A stretch of DNA of 64,000 nt from an uncultured Phocaeicola sp. (GCA_944320815.1 CALUIZ010000012.1:26504-90503), one strand, 5' to 3'. Positions 26,089-36,903 are shown, counted from the stretch's first letter. Numbers and translations: made by a program. The notes: generated from the sequence alone by a model not told the origin.

Positions 26089-26949
26089 TTATCCCAGATA
26101 AGATTTGAGCAACTTGCTACGCGAATTTTGTCTTAACCTTCTGATTGCTTTTTCCTTAATCTGACGCACACGCTCACGGGTAAGCCCGAACTTGTCGCCG
26201 ATTTCTTCCAATGTCATTTCCTGCGTATTAATACCGAAAAACATCTGGATAATATCCTTCTCCCTTTCGGTCAGCGTAGAAAGTGCTCTGTCGATTTCCT
26301 TCGAAAGTGACTCATTAACCAAAGAGCGGTCTGCCATAGGCGAATCGTCATTCACCAGCACATCCAGCAGGCTGTTGTCCTCCCCTTCCACGAAAGGAGC
26401 ATCCACGGAGATATGACGGCCCGAAACCTTCAGTGTATCCGAAATCTTGTCGACCGGAATCTCCAGCTCATCTGCCAGCTCCTCGGGTGACGGACGCCGT
26501 TCGTTTTCCTGCTCGAACTTTGAAAAGGCTTTGCTGATTTTGTTCAGCGAACCCACCTGATTCAAAGGCAGACGCACAATACGCGACTGCTCTGCCAAAG
26601 CCTGCAGAATAGACTGACGAATCCACCAAACCGCATAACTGATGAATTTGAATCCGCGGGTTTCATCAAACTTCTCGGCCGCCTTGATCAGTCCCAAGTT
26701 ACCCTCGTTTATCAAGTCGGGCAGACTAAGTCCCTGGTTCTGATACTGTTTGGCCACAGACACGACAAAACGCAAGTTCGCACGTGTAAGTTTTTCCAAA
26801 GCTGCACGATCCCCCTTACGGATACGCTGAGCGAGCTCCACCTCTTCTTCCACAGTAATCAAATCTTCGCGACCAATTTCCTGCAAGTACTTGTCCAGAG
26901 AAGCGCTCTCTCGGTTAGTGATACTTTTGGTAATCTTTAGCTGTCTCAT
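26089..26949 (-). CDS. rpoD: Primary sigma factor RpoD
   Basis: This is the housekeeping sigma subunit that directs RNA polymerase to Bacteroidetes -33/-7 promoters. The 286 residues are typical of the order, whose RpoD lacks the long N-terminal region 1.1 and spacer of proteobacterial sigma70. Region 1.2 is seen in [14 protein letters not shown]. Region 2 reads [19 protein letters not shown], then [13 protein letters not shown]. Region 4 carries [19 protein letters not shown], the -35-contacting helix-turn-helix. ATG 26949 is preferred over an 11-codon extension because a promoter element lies inside that extension. Confidence 0.96.
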   Translation of the reverse strand: MRQLKITKSITNRESASLDKYLQEIGREDLITVEEEVELAQRIRKGDRAALEKLTRANLRFVVSVAKQYQNQGLSLPDLINEGNLGLIKAAEKFDETRGFKFISYAVWWIRQSILQALAEQSRIVRLPLNQVGSLNKISKAFSKFEQENERRPSPEELADELEIPVDKISDTLKVSGRHISVDAPFVEGEDNSLLDVLVNDDSPMADRSLVNESLSKEIDRALSTLTEREKDIIQMFFGINTQEMTLEEIGDKFGLTRERVRQIKEKAIRRLRQNSRSKLLKSYLG

Positions 26950-26971
26950 TCTATAAAAAACGATTTGGGTA

Positions 26972-26979
26972 CAAAGATA
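26972..26979 (-). promoter_or_regulatory. Promoter -7 element for rpoD
   Basis: The minus strand reads TATCTTTG, exact TAnnTTTG, 23 bp before the rpoD ATG. Confidence 0.6.
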
Positions 26980-27162
26980 CAATTATTTTATTATAGTTCC
27001 GCCCTTATTCTAAAGTTTTTTTCAAACATTTCCAGAAACGATAGCGAAACGACAACCATTTCCACAAATTCCGTGCCTTTCCACAAAAGGAAAAGACATG
27101 CAATGCCACAAGCGCATGCATGTCCTTCCCCTCAAAAAATTATCCTATCTATTCCCTTTCCA

Positions 27163-28662
27163 TCATTCACCCTGTGACAGGTCGACAGCATAATTGGCAC
27201 GTTTTCCTGACGGATAGACACCAGTCATGAACAATACCTGATCAGGTGACTGTGAAGCGGACTTCATCACATCTTCCAAATCCTCCACTGTACGAAGCTG
27301 CTGCCCGTTGGCCTTCAGGATGATGAATCCCTTGCGGATGCCGCTGTCTTTCATGCGACCATCTGTCACACCAGTTACCTGCACACCATAGCCCAGATTC
27401 AGTTGGCGTTTCAATTCGTCAGGCACTGCCCGGAACGCCGCACCCAGAATCTGCATGTCGGCCTTCTTCACCACTTTTGTGTTGCCTTGAGCATTTTTCA
27501 GCGTGATAGTGAATTCCTTGTCTTCCTTGTCTCTGAAGACTTTCACCTTCACCTTGTCGCCCGGACGTTTCTCGGCAAGCTGACCCTGCAGAGCGGCCAT
27601 CGACTCAATCTTCTTTCCGTCAAGTGCGATTATCACGTCGTTCTTCTTCAGGATTCCTGCTGCAGAGCCTTCATCCTGCACATCAACAACCTGAACGCCA
27701 TAACCGATGCCGAGTTCCTTCTGCTCCTTACGGATTTCATCCGGGTAGCTCTCGTTGCCCATGTCACGTCCTCCGATGCCTAACAGTGCACGCTGAACGG
27801 TTCCGTACTGCTTCAGGTCGGTCACCACCTTCGTCATGATACTTGTCGGGATAGCAAAGCCATAGCCAGAATAAGCTCCCGTAGGCGAATAAAGCATGGC
27901 GTTGATACCCACCAGCTCACCACGCGCATTTACCAGCGCACCTCCACTGTTTCCCTGGTTGATGGCCGCATCAGTCTGAATGAACGATTCCACATCGTTG
28001 GCACCCAACCCGCGGGCTTTCGCACTTACCACACCGGCAGTCACCGTAGAACCCAGATTGAACGGATTACCTACCGCAAGCACCCATTCACCCACTTTCA
28101 GATTATCAGAATTCCCCACCGGGATGGCCGGAAAATCATCACCCTCTATCTTTACCAGAGCCAAGTCGGTAGTCGGGTCCGTACCAATGACACGACCTTT
28201 CAGCTCACGTCCGTCATGCAACTTCACATTGATTTCATCAGCCCCATCAATCACGTGATTGTTCGTGACGATATAACCGTCCTTCGAAATGATTACACCC
28301 GAACCAAAGCCACGTTGCTCCGGTGTCTGGATCTGACGCTGGCGGCCGCGGCCGTCACCGAAAAAGAAATCGAAGATATCCGGCTGAGACTGGACCACCT
28401 GCGTCTTGCTGCGCTGCACCGCCATGATATGCACAACGGAATTCAACGAACTCTCCGCCGCCTTGGTCAGGTCGACCGGCTGCATGCTCGATGCATCCAA
28501 CGCAGCTGTACGCACGGGCATGGCCGCATTGAACGCTTCATAAAAAGAACTGTTGGCCGACGCATTCTTTTCCATCAACGTATATGCCGTCACACCAGCC
28601 ACTCCTGCACTCACGGCCACTACAGCCGCCGCACCTATTGCAAATTTAGTTACTGTTTTCAT
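27163..28662 (-). CDS. HtrA/DegP-type periplasmic serine protease (Do family)
   Basis: This envelope quality-control protease and chaperone has 499 residues. An N-terminal hydrophobic segment (about 8-29) is a signal peptide or anchor. The catalytic triad is seen at His136 (TNNHVIDG), Asp166 (TDLALVK) and Ser239 (NQGNSGGALV). Two PDZ domains follow (about 290-390 and 410-490), which set substrate binding and trimer assembly. Order and length fit DegP/DegQ. It probably answers envelope stress, but no clear promoter element was found in the 28663-29022 gap. Confidence 0.93.
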   Translation of the reverse strand: MKTVTKFAIGAAAVVAVSAGVAGVTAYTLMEKNASANSSFYEAFNAAMPVRTAALDASSMQPVDLTKAAESSLNSVVHIMAVQRSKTQVVQSQPDIFDFFFGDGRGRQRQIQTPEQRGFGSGVIISKDGYIVTNNHVIDGADEINVKLHDGRELKGRVIGTDPTTDLALVKIEGDDFPAIPVGNSDNLKVGEWVLAVGNPFNLGSTVTAGVVSAKARGLGANDVESFIQTDAAINQGNSGGALVNARGELVGINAMLYSPTGAYSGYGFAIPTSIMTKVVTDLKQYGTVQRALLGIGGRDMGNESYPDEIRKEQKELGIGYGVQVVDVQDEGSAAGILKKNDVIIALDGKKIESMAALQGQLAEKRPGDKVKVKVFRDKEDKEFTITLKNAQGNTKVVKKADMQILGAAFRAVPDELKRQLNLGYGVQVTGVTDGRMKDSGIRKGFIILKANGQQLRTVEDLEDVMKSASQSPDQVLFMTGVYPSGKRANYAVDLSQGE

Positions 28663-28935
28663 ACTTTCATTCTTCTTTAAATGTTAATTCCTAGTTTGTT
28701 TTAACCTTTCGTGTGCTAAAGTAGAACAAATTCCATACGATTGTACTCCCAGCCCTCTCTTTTTTCCGTCTTTTAACAGAGGCTACAAAGCGGTTAACCG
28801 CAGTTAACGGCCATTTCTGCCAAATTTACATTCATTATCAGTCAAGTTTTCAGCACCTGACAAATCGGCACGGACTCTTCCCGTCAAAGACTCGCAAGGC
28901 CAGAACAAAGCCGAAACACGCCCCTGAACCTAAAA
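28663..28935. other. Intergenic stretch upstream of the HtrA gene
   Basis: This gap holds the unseen HtrA promoter region. I find no TAnnTTTG match, RNA gene or convincing ORF. A weak palindrome GGTTAACCGCAGTTAACG lies near 28792-28809. Confidence 0.4.
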
Positions 28936-29002
28936 AAGGCATGAAGACGCAGTGCTTCCCATGTCTTCACAACGACATCCCCGCCCTGCAACTTCATGCC
29001 TT
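28936..29002 (-). terminator. Intrinsic terminator of the GNAT-nitrilase gene
   Basis: Read leftward, AAGGCATGAAG (29002-28992) pairs perfectly with CTTCATGCCTT (28946-28936), and TTTT follows. It starts 21 bp after the stop. The long loop contains a nested GAAGAC/GTCTTC pairing. Confidence 0.7.
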
Positions 29003-29022
29003 CATGTCCGACATGACACACG

Positions 29023-30573
29023 TCAGTCTTCCGTCGCGGCCTTCTTCATCTTCAGTTCATACAAGTCATTCCGACGGTCGCGCAGATTACGCACGCTTCC
29101 ATAAGTATGAAGTTCGTTCAGCAAGTCAAGATCGACATCCGACACCAGAATCATCTCTGTATTCGGAGTGGCTTCCGCACGCTTTCCATCCGTCGGGAAA
29201 GCGAAATCACATGGAGTGAACACACCCGACTGCGCATACTGGATATCCATATTGTGCACACGCGGCAAATTGCCCACACTTCCGGCTATCACCACAAAGC
29301 ATTCATTCTCGATGGCACGTGCCTGCGCACATACACGTACACGGGAATACCCGTTCTGCGTATCCGTAAGGAATGGAACGAACAGAATCTGCATACCTTG
29401 GTCGGCCATCAGGCGGGAAAGTTCTGGAAACTCCACATCATAGCAGATAAGCACCCCTATCTTGGCACAGTCCGTGTCGAAAGTCTGCACGCGCTTGCCT
29501 CCGCTCAGTCCCCAGCTCTTCACCTCATCGGGAGTGACGTGAATCTTTTCATACATCTCATAACTTCCGTCCCGTCTGCACAGAAAGCCCACGTTGTAAA
29601 GGCTGTTGTCCTCCTTCACATAAGGCATACTTCCGGTAATAATGTTGATATTATGCTTGATGGCCAGTGTAATGAAACGGTCGCGGATTTCCTCCGTATA
29701 CTGGGCCAGCGCACGGATGGACTGAGCCTCTCCCATGTTGTTGTATTTGGCCATCAGAGGCGCGTTGAAATATTCAGGGAAAAGCACGAAATCACTTTTG
29801 TATCCCGACACCGCATCGATGAAGAACTCCACCTGCTCGAACACGTCGTCGAGTGTCTGGTAAGAACGCATCTGCCACTGCACCAGTCCCACACGCACGG
29901 TCGTCTTCTTGTCGACATACGAGTCTGTGGGCGGCTGATAATAGATGTTGTCCCACTGGAGCAGCGTGGCGCAATGCTTTGACTCCTCATCATTGGGCAG
30001 ATAGTTACGCATCACACGGCGCACATGGAAATCGTTCGAGAGCTGGAACGTCAGCACCGGGTCATAAATCTCGCGCGAACGCACCTTTTCAATATATTCC
30101 TTCGGACGCATCTTGTCGGCATACTTGTAATAGTTCGGTATGCGTCCGCCGAACATGATTGCCTTCAGATTCAGCTTCTCGCAAAGTTCCTTGCGATACT
30201 CATACATACGCCGCGCCAGACGAAGCCCCCTATATTCGGGATGAATGAACACCTCGATTCCATAAAGGATATTTCCCTTCGGATTATGCGTATTGAACGT
30301 CTCGTTACCCGTCACCTTGGCATAGGTATGGTCGCCCTTCACCATATCATAGTCTACAATGATGGAAAGCGCGCACCCCACGATTTTCCCGTCGACTACG
30401 GTCACAATCTGCCCCTCCGGGAATATGGTAATCAGTTTCTGAATCTGTCCGCGCGTCCAGAACACATCCTTGTCCGCATATACACGCGTGAAAGACTGGG
30501 CCAGCTGGCCATAGTCCTCCATCTGAAGGTTGCGGACCTCCACCTTGTTGATTTTCGTAATTTTATTTTCCAT
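29023..30573 (-). CDS. Bifunctional GNAT acetyltransferase / carbon-nitrogen hydrolase
   Basis: This two-domain cytoplasmic enzyme has a GNAT N-acetyltransferase at residues about 10-210, with the acetyl-CoA loop region HPEYRGLRLARRMYEYR (111-127). A nitrilase-fold amidase fills about 225-500, with its catalytic triad at Glu267 (LFPEYFNAP), Lys343 (YEKIHVTP) and Cys377 (LICYDVEFPE). This fusion is recurrent in Bacteroidetes, and no substrate is established to my knowledge. The ATG at 30573 is preferred; a TTG two codons earlier would also be open. The fusion suggests acylation and amide cleavage act on one metabolite. Confidence 0.88.
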   Translation of the reverse strand: MENKITKINKVEVRNLQMEDYGQLAQSFTRVYADKDVFWTRGQIQKLITIFPEGQIVTVVDGKIVGCALSIIVDYDMVKGDHTYAKVTGNETFNTHNPKGNILYGIEVFIHPEYRGLRLARRMYEYRKELCEKLNLKAIMFGGRIPNYYKYADKMRPKEYIEKVRSREIYDPVLTFQLSNDFHVRRVMRNYLPNDEESKHCATLLQWDNIYYQPPTDSYVDKKTTVRVGLVQWQMRSYQTLDDVFEQVEFFIDAVSGYKSDFVLFPEYFNAPLMAKYNNMGEAQSIRALAQYTEEIRDRFITLAIKHNINIITGSMPYVKEDNSLYNVGFLCRRDGSYEMYEKIHVTPDEVKSWGLSGGKRVQTFDTDCAKIGVLICYDVEFPELSRLMADQGMQILFVPFLTDTQNGYSRVRVCAQARAIENECFVVIAGSVGNLPRVHNMDIQYAQSGVFTPCDFAFPTDGKRAEATPNTEMILVSDVDLDLLNELHTYGSVRNLRDRRNDLYELKMKKAATED

Positions 30574-30686
30574 CTTCAAATCTTTATATTAAAGCCAAAA
30601 ACAAAGAATGAAGGATTCCTGGCCATGTATCCATGCCGCCAACAATTCTTCATTCCTGTTCTTGACCCTTCATTCTCAATCCTCCG

Positions 30687-31454
30687 TCATTTCATTCCCC
30701 TCGCTTTAAATATACGTTCCTTGGCCTCATTGATGGCCTGCATCTTCTCTTCGGATGCCTTGCGTATATCCTCGCCCAAAGCGGCCACCTTGTCAGGGTG
30801 ATGCTTCAGCACCAGTTTGCGGTAGGCAATGCGCACTTCTTCATCAGTTGCCGAGGGGGAAATCTCAAGCACCTTGTAGGCTTCGTCCAGCGAGTCTCCG
30901 CCCAAACTGAGCAGCGAATCCACATCCTGCATGTTAAGTTGCATATAAGCCGCCACTTCTTTCAGGGCATCAATCTCCGCCGCGCACACATGACCGTCGA
31001 CCTGAGCGATTTTCACCAGAAAATCGAGCAACTGGAGACGCTGCTCATAGCTCAGATTGGCTGCAATCTGTGCGCCGCAGTCCCGAATCGTGTACTTGAA
31101 CGCCATCGGGTCAGTACGTTCCATCTGTTTGCGTTGCTCGAAAAGATTCAACAGAATGCGCTCCCCCTCTTCCACCGAAGCCTCACCGAAGTTCATCCGC
31201 AGAAACTGGCGCACATATTCCATTTCACTGTGCATGATGCGCCCGTCGGCACGGATGATGTAGGACGACATGACCAGCATGGAGAACAGAAAACTGTTCC
31301 GCTGCCCCATATACACGTTCTCTTCCGGAGCATACCCCTCCTGCGCATCGGCCGCCTTGTCAAACAGGGAACCGATGGCAAATCCTGCCAATGCCCCCAA
31401 CGGTCCCATGGTCATAAATCCCATGATGCCGCCAATCCATTTTCCGTATTTCAT
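30687..31454 (-). CDS. TerB-like and DnaJ-domain protein (DjlA-type co-chaperone)
   Basis: The 255-residue protein begins with a glycine-rich hydrophobic segment (GKWIGGIMGFMTMGPLGALAGFAIG in outline, about 4-28) that can insert in the membrane. A TerB-like helical domain follows (about 50-165; YIIRADGRIMHSEMEYV, AQVDGHVCAAEIDAL). A C-terminal J domain (about 190-250) carries the HPD motif in LKHHPDKV. This order matches DjlA co-chaperones that stimulate DnaK. It lies just upstream of ybaK and uvrA products on the same strand, with no evident pathway link. Confidence 0.87.
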   Translation of the reverse strand: MKYGKWIGGIMGFMTMGPLGALAGFAIGSLFDKAADAQEGYAPEENVYMGQRNSFLFSMLVMSSYIIRADGRIMHSEMEYVRQFLRMNFGEASVEEGERILLNLFEQRKQMERTDPMAFKYTIRDCGAQIAANLSYEQRLQLLDFLVKIAQVDGHVCAAEIDALKEVAAYMQLNMQDVDSLLSLGGDSLDEAYKVLEISPSATDEEVRIAYRKLVLKHHPDKVAALGEDIRKASEEKMQAINEAKERIFKARGMK

Positions 31455-31480
31455 AAGTAACCAAAACTAATATGTCTGAA

Positions 31481-31963
31481 TCAAAACAATGTACACACCT
31501 CCGCCCTGCTGACCTTTATCAAGTCGGCCGGAGCAAGTTTCACCTGCAGTCCGCGCATCCCCGCACTTACATATATATAAGGAAAGTCGTTGCAGGTGTG
31601 ATGGATATAAGTGGGGAAATGCTTCTTCATCCCGATAGGAGAACATCCTCCACGGATATACCCCGTAAGCGGAAGAAGTTCCTTCATCGGAATCAGATCA
31701 CATTTCTTGTTGCCTGAGATTCTGGCCGCCATTTTCAGGTCGACTTCATGCTCTCCCGGCACGACACACACAAAATAGCCCGACTTGTCGCCGTGCAGCA
31801 CCAGTGTCTTGAACACCTGTTCAATGTTTTCGCCCAGCGTGGCCGCCACATGCACGCAGCTCAAATCGTTCTCGTCCACTTCATAAGGAACAAGTTCGTA
31901 GCTGATTTTGTCCCTGTCCAGCAGACGGGCCGCATTGGTCTTTTCTATTTTCTCCTTTTTCAT
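31481..31963 (-). CDS. ybaK: Cys-tRNA(Pro)/Cys-tRNA(Cys) deacylase YbaK
   Basis: This trans-editing enzyme hydrolyses Cys wrongly attached to tRNA(Pro). The 160 residues have the YbaK fold segments NAARLLDRDKISYELVPYEV, the VFKTLVLHGDKSGYFVCVVPG strand pair containing the key Lys, and GYIRGGCSPIGMKKHFPTY, the conserved GGxSPxGxK loop. Length is normal. It follows uvrA after 4 bp and is likely co-transcribed with it. Confidence in the family is high; the precise tRNA preference follows family knowledge. Confidence 0.92.
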   Translation of the reverse strand: MKKEKIEKTNAARLLDRDKISYELVPYEVDENDLSCVHVAATLGENIEQVFKTLVLHGDKSGYFVCVVPGEHEVDLKMAARISGNKKCDLIPMKELLPLTGYIRGGCSPIGMKKHFPTYIHHTCNDFPYIYVSAGMRGLQVKLAPADLIKVSRAEVCTLF

Positions 31964-31967
31964 CGTT

Positions 31968-34808
31968 CTATGCTGAAACCTGATTGTTCAATTCATCTTT
32001 CAAAAATCCGGAGGTATAACCCTTCCCGGACATGGCCACCTCTTCGGGAGTGCCGCACACCAGCACCTGTCCGCCTCCTTTTCCGCCTTCCGGCCCCATA
32101 TCAATGAGGTAGTCGGCCATTTTGATGACATCCAGATTATGCTCGATGACAATCACCGTATTGCCTTTGTCCACCAGACGGTTAAGCACACCCATCAGTA
32201 CCCGTATGTCCTCAAAATGCAGTCCCGTGGTAGGCTCGTCCAGAATATACACCGTCTTGCCCGTATCACGCTTGGAAAGCTCCGTGGCAAGTTTCACGCG
32301 CTGGCTCTCCCCGCCCGACAAAGTGGTGGAAGGCTGCCCCAGCTTGATGTATCCCAGTCCCACTTCCTGAAGCACCTTGATTTTGCTCAGAATCTGAGGC
32401 ACATTTTCAAAGAACTCCACCGCACGGTTGATGGTCATATCCAGCACATCGGCTATCGACTTCCCCTTATAACGCACCTCCAGCGTCTCGCGGTTATACC
32501 GTTTTCCGTGGCACACCTCGCAAGGCACCAGCACATCAGGCAGAAAATTCATTTCGATGGTCTTGTATCCGTTTCCTCCGCATGCCTCACAGCGTCCTCC
32601 CGAAACGTTGAAAGAAAAGCGGCCCGGCTTGTAGCCGCGCATCTTCGCTTCAGGCAGGCTCACGAAAAGGTTGCGGATGTCAGAAAACACACCGGTATAG
32701 GTGGCCGGATTGGAACGCGGCGTACGGCCCAGAGGCGACTGGTCGACATTGACCACCTTGTCCACGAACTCCAGCCCCTCTATCGCCCCATAAGGCAAAG
32801 GCTCCTGCAGAGAACGGTAAAAGTGCTGTGAAAGGATAGGCTGCAGCGTGTCATTGACCAGCGTCGACTTTCCGCTTCCCGACACCCCCGTCACGCAAAT
32901 CAGCTTGCCGAGGGGAAACTCCACATCCACTCCCTTCAGGTTGTTCCCCGTGGCCCCTCTCAGCCAGACGGACTTTCCGTTTCCTTTCCTCCTTTCCGCC
33001 GGCACTTCGATCTTCATCTTTCCGTTCAGGTAACTTGAAGTCAGCGTGTCGGTACTGAGCATCTCATCGGGTGTACCGGAAAACACCACCTCACCGCCCA
33101 GACGTCCCGCCTTCGGTCCCATGTCCACCACATAATCGGCCGCCAGCATCATGTCTTTGTCATGTTCCACCACGATGACCGTATTGCCCAGGTCGCGGAG
33201 TTCCTTCAGTGAATTGATGAGACGGACATTGTCGCGCTGATGCAGACCGATGCTCGGCTCGTCGAGAATATACAGTACGTTCACCAGCTGCGACCCGATT
33301 TGAGTGGCCAGACGGATGCGCTGGCTCTCTCCGCCGGAAAGACTCACCGAAGAGCGGTTCAGCGAAAGATAGTTGAGCCCCACATCCAGCAGAAACTTCA
33401 GGCGGGTACGGATTTCCTTCAGGATTTCAGACGCGATGACACGCTGCTTGCTGTCGAGAAACTCTTCCACATGGCATACCCACTCATACAGGTCGCTGAT
33501 GTCCATCGAGGCCAGTTCATAAATGTTCTTGTCATGGATGCGGAAATGAAGTGCCTCCCGGTTCAGACGCGCTCCATGACATTCCGGACACACGTCGGTC
33601 TTGGCAAACTGGTCGGCCCACTTCTGGGCAGTGGCCGAAGCGTCCTTCTCCTGCATCATCTGGATATATTTCACGATACCCTCATACACCACGAAATAAT
33701 CGGAAGTGGTATGTATGAGCGTACTCCTGATTTTCAGCCGCTCGTCACAGCCGTAAAGGATTTCATTGATGACATCCTCCGGCAGTTCGCACACAGGAGT
33801 CTTCAGCGTAGCCTCATAACGTTCCAGCAACGCTTCAATCTGCCAGAAAATCATCGTATTCTTATATTTTCCCAGCGGAGCGACGGCACCTTCATACACC
33901 GACAGCGAACGGTCGGGAATCACCTTGTCCACATCTATCAGGTTCACATATCCCAGTCCCTTGCATCGCGGACAGGCACCCTGAGGCGAATTGAAGGAAA
34001 AATTGTGAGGGGCAGGCTCCCGATACGAAAGTCCCGTCACCGGACACATGAGCCGTCTGCTGTAATGACGCACACTTTCCGTCTGCGCGTCAAGAATCAT
34101 CAGCAGTCCGTCGCCCTGCTGCATGGCGGTAGCCACACTCTGCTTCAGCCTCTGCTCGTCCTGCCCGTTGACCACCAGCTTGTCGACCACCACCTCGATG
34201 TCATGGTTCCTGTAGCGGTCGAGCTTCATGCCGTGCACGATTTCCTTCACCTCCCCGTCCACACGCACATAAAGATAGCCTTTCTTGCGCACCTGCTCGA
34301 AAAGTTCCTTGTAATGTCCCTTGCGGGTACGCACCAGCGGGGCGAGGATGAATATCTTTTTTCCTTTATAATCCCGGTGAATCAGTTCAAGAATCTGGTC
34401 TTCGGTGTACTTCACCATCTTCTCTCCCGACAGATACGAATAGGCCGTTCCGGCACGGGCGAACAGCAGACGCAGATAATCGTAGATTTCGGTGGTGGTG
34501 CCCACCGTAGAACGGGGATTCTTGTTCGTGGTCTTCTGGTCGATGGAAATCACCGGACTCAGACCTGTAATCTTGTCCACATCCGGACGCTCCATCCCTC
34601 CCAGAAAATTGCGCGCATAAGCGGAAAAAGTCTCGATATACCGCCGCTGTCCTTCCGCAAAAATCGTGTCGAAAGCCAGCGACGACTTGCCGCTTCCGCT
34701 CAACCCCGTAATCACCGTCAGGCTGTTGCGGGGAATGGCCACGTCAATGTTTTTCAGATTATGCACGCGCGCCCCTTGCACGTCTATCGTTTCCGTTCCT
34801 TCAGTCAT
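31968..34808 (-). CDS. uvrA: Excinuclease ABC subunit A
   Basis: This is the damage-sensing ATPase of nucleotide excision repair, working as a dimer with UvrB. The 946 residues carry two ABC ATPase modules: Walker [11 protein letters not shown] (35-44) and [10 protein letters not shown], each with a distant LSGGESQR signature and LDEPS/LDEPT Walker B. Zinc-binding cysteine pairs are seen in [17 protein letters not shown] and [18 protein letters not shown]. It has its own promoter element and is followed by ybaK. Length and domain order are those of a complete protein. Confidence 0.97.
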   Translation of the reverse strand: MTEGTETIDVQGARVHNLKNIDVAIPRNSLTVITGLSGSGKSSLAFDTIFAEGQRRYIETFSAYARNFLGGMERPDVDKITGLSPVISIDQKTTNKNPRSTVGTTTEIYDYLRLLFARAGTAYSYLSGEKMVKYTEDQILELIHRDYKGKKIFILAPLVRTRKGHYKELFEQVRKKGYLYVRVDGEVKEIVHGMKLDRYRNHDIEVVVDKLVVNGQDEQRLKQSVATAMQQGDGLLMILDAQTESVRHYSRRLMCPVTGLSYREPAPHNFSFNSPQGACPRCKGLGYVNLIDVDKVIPDRSLSVYEGAVAPLGKYKNTMIFWQIEALLERYEATLKTPVCELPEDVINEILYGCDERLKIRSTLIHTTSDYFVVYEGIVKYIQMMQEKDASATAQKWADQFAKTDVCPECHGARLNREALHFRIHDKNIYELASMDISDLYEWVCHVEEFLDSKQRVIASEILKEIRTRLKFLLDVGLNYLSLNRSSVSLSGGESQRIRLATQIGSQLVNVLYILDEPSIGLHQRDNVRLINSLKELRDLGNTVIVVEHDKDMMLAADYVVDMGPKAGRLGGEVVFSGTPDEMLSTDTLTSSYLNGKMKIEVPAERRKGNGKSVWLRGATGNNLKGVDVEFPLGKLICVTGVSGSGKSTLVNDTLQPILSQHFYRSLQEPLPYGAIEGLEFVDKVVNVDQSPLGRTPRSNPATYTGVFSDIRNLFVSLPEAKMRGYKPGRFSFNVSGGRCEACGGNGYKTIEMNFLPDVLVPCEVCHGKRYNRETLEVRYKGKSIADVLDMTINRAVEFFENVPQILSKIKVLQEVGLGYIKLGQPSTTLSGGESQRVKLATELSKRDTGKTVYILDEPTTGLHFEDIRVLMGVLNRLVDKGNTVIVIEHNLDVIKMADYLIDMGPEGGKGGGQVLVCGTPEEVAMSGKGYTSGFLKDELNNQVSA

Positions 34809-34836
34809 ATCCTACAAATCAATCTATATATCCGTG

Positions 34837-34844
34837 CAAAGATA
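34837..34844 (-). promoter_or_regulatory. Promoter -7 element for uvrA
   Basis: The minus strand reads TATCTTTG, exact TAnnTTTG, 29 bp before the uvrA ATG. I saw no LexA-like site that I could define. Confidence 0.5.
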
Positions 34845-34886
34845 GAGATATTTGGGCTTTCTTGTTTAGATAAAGAACTTTTTTTG

Positions 34887-34894
34887 TACTTTTG
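34887..34894 (+). promoter_or_regulatory. Promoter -7 element for the LysM operon
   Basis: TACTTTTG is an exact TAnnTTTG match, with CTTG (34861-34864) 22 bp upstream as a weak -33 box. It gives a leader of about 215 nt before the ATG at 35116, in which I recognise no named element. Confidence 0.55.
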
Positions 34895-35115
34895 CCTCCT
34901 GATAGGCCGGCAATGAATGTCCGTCGGCCCCGATCTGCCCTGACAGAAAAAACAACAGGCTGCCTTATGGCAGACAACGGCCTGTTCCGACCGGAACAAG
35001 CGGATGTTTCATTCCAGACAAAGGGAAGATTTTCCGCATGCCGGAACCTGCAGGGAAGGCCATGGACATTCAGACAAAACTATCCAGACATTTAAGCAAG
35101 AAAGAAGAAAAGAAG

Positions 35116-36903
35116 ATGAAGCTAGCACATATCGTATGCCTTTCACTCGCCCTGATGGCGGGGAGCGCAGGGATGACTCTGAAAGCCCAGACAGGAAAGG
35201 GATATTTCCTGCACACCGTGGCCAAAGGCCAAAGCCTTTATTCGATAGCCAACACCTATCATGTAAGCGTAGATGACATCGTGCGTCTGAATCCGGGAAG
35301 CGACAAGCAGATACGCATGGGAGAAACGCTGAAGATTCCTCAGACAAACCAGGACTCAAACCGGAAGGAAGCTATCTTCCACACCATACAGGCGGGCGAA
35401 ACCCTCTACCAGCTTACCGTGAAATACAACGTGACGGCACAGGCCATCTGTGAAGCCAATCCGGGACTGAGCGCAAGCAATTTCCGCATCGGACAAGTGG
35501 TGTACATTCCATCGCAGACAACCGAAACGGCACCGGCCGCAAGTGTTCAGGAAACGGTCCAGCCCAAACAGCCGGAATGGAAAGAGATGCACAAAGTGAA
35601 ACGTAAAGAGACCATCTTCGGCATCTGCAAGGAATATGGCATCACACAGGAAGAACTGGTTGCCGCCAACCCAAGCCTGAAGAACGGGAAACTGAGGAAA
35701 GGAATGTATCTTTTCATTCCTTATCCCCGAACGGAACAAAGCGATTCCCGCCCGGCCCTTACGGAGGAAATGCCTACCAACGAAGAACTGTTCAGCCAGA
35801 ACCGTCCGGCCGCCACGAAAATGAGTGTGGTCAAGGCGGCTCTCCTGCTTCCGTTCACCGTCAGCGAAAACGGAATCACGAAAGACAACACCCGTATGGT
35901 GGAATACTATGAGGGGTTACTTCTGGCTGCAGACAGCCTGAAACGCCAGGGCGTGTCGCTCGACCTCTACACCTACAATACGCAGGGAAGCAAGTCGGTC
36001 ATGTCCTCCATCCTGAAAAAGCCGGAACTGAAAAACGTGGACATCATTTTCGGACCGGTGTCGCTCGACAACATACCCCTCGCCGCCGATTTCGCAAAAA
36101 AGAACAACATCCGTCTTGTCATTCCGTTCGAGCCGCAGGTGGGACAGGTGTTCAACACGCCGCAGATTTACCAGATCAACACACCGCAGTCGTATCTGTA
36201 CTCTGAAGTGTACGAACATTTTATCCGGAAATTCAGCCGGTGCAACGTGGTTTTCCTTGACCCGGCAAACGGAGACAAGGAAAAGGCCGACTTCCTCACC
36301 GGACTGAAGAACGAACTGCACAACAGCCATGTCACATTCAAGCAAATCCAGCTGGGAAGTGCCATTGACCCGGACAAGGTGATAGGAGCAATGGACACGA
36401 CGCGCACCAATATCTTCATCCCCACTTCCGGACGCGGCTCGGCACTGACCCGTCTGCTCCCCCACCTCACGCTGGTGCGCCGTGAACATCCGAACTTCGA
36501 CATGCATCTGTTCGGATACCCCGAATGGCAGACCTATACGCAGGAACATCTGGCCTCATTCTATGAGCTGGACACCTATTTCTATTCTTCCTTCTACACA
36601 AACAACCTCTTCCCAGAGGCCGTGGACTTCACGCAAAGCTACCGCCGGTGGTACAGCAAGGACATGGCAAACAGCTATCCCAAATTCGGGATGCTGGGAT
36701 TCGACACGGGGTATTTTTTCCTGAAGGGACTGGCCCAGGAGGGGAACAAGCTGGAAGACAATCTGGACAAGGTGAAAGTAACTCCCATACAGACCGGATT
36801 CAAATTTGAGCGTGTCAACAACTGGGGGGGATTCATCAACCGGAAGGTGTTTTTCGTGCATATCACAAAAGATTTTGAACTGATTAAACTTGACTTTGAA
36901 TGA
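35116..36903 (+). CDS. Triple-LysM protein with periplasmic-binding-like domain
   Basis: This is an exported peptidoglycan-binding protein. The start at 35116 gives a clean signal peptide (MKLAHIVCLSLALMAGSAG, ending near LKAQ, about residue 25). Three LysM modules follow at about 31-75, 88-132 and 159-202. From about 225 to 595 there is a substrate-binding-protein-like domain (KAALLLPFTV, then RMVEYYEGLLLAADSL, then DIIFGPVSLDNIPLAADFAKK), similar to type I periplasmic binding folds such as LpoA/LppC. It may help control cell-wall synthesis. The next gene starts within its stop codon (ATGA). The longer upstream frame lacks a signal sequence at its start and is not used. Confidence 0.85.
   Translation: MKLAHIVCLSLALMAGSAGMTLKAQTGKGYFLHTVAKGQSLYSIANTYHVSVDDIVRLNPGSDKQIRMGETLKIPQTNQDSNRKEAIFHTIQAGETLYQLTVKYNVTAQAICEANPGLSASNFRIGQVVYIPSQTTETAPAASVQETVQPKQPEWKEMHKVKRKETIFGICKEYGITQEELVAANPSLKNGKLRKGMYLFIPYPRTEQSDSRPALTEEMPTNEELFSQNRPAATKMSVVKAALLLPFTVSENGITKDNTRMVEYYEGLLLAADSLKRQGVSLDLYTYNTQGSKSVMSSILKKPELKNVDIIFGPVSLDNIPLAADFAKKNNIRLVIPFEPQVGQVFNTPQIYQINTPQSYLYSEVYEHFIRKFSRCNVVFLDPANGDKEKADFLTGLKNELHNSHVTFKQIQLGSAIDPDKVIGAMDTTRTNIFIPTSGRGSALTRLLPHLTLVRREHPNFDMHLFGYPEWQTYTQEHLASFYELDTYFYSSFYTNNLFPEAVDFTQSYRRWYSKDMANSYPKFGMLGFDTGYFFLKGLAQEGNKLEDNLDKVKVTPIQTGFKFERVNNWGGFINRKVFFVHITKDFELIKLDFE

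Noticed and set aside
31462..31469. TAGTTTTG on the minus strand as promoter for the DnaJ/TerB gene
   Set aside because: It lies only 8 bp before the ATG, which would leave practically no leader; chance match is more likely.
33240..34916. 558-codon open frame on the plus strand
   Set aside because: It lies fully antisense to uvrA, whose motifs are certain. The sequence is rich in His, Gln and Arg, as expected of a shadow frame in GC-rich coding DNA.
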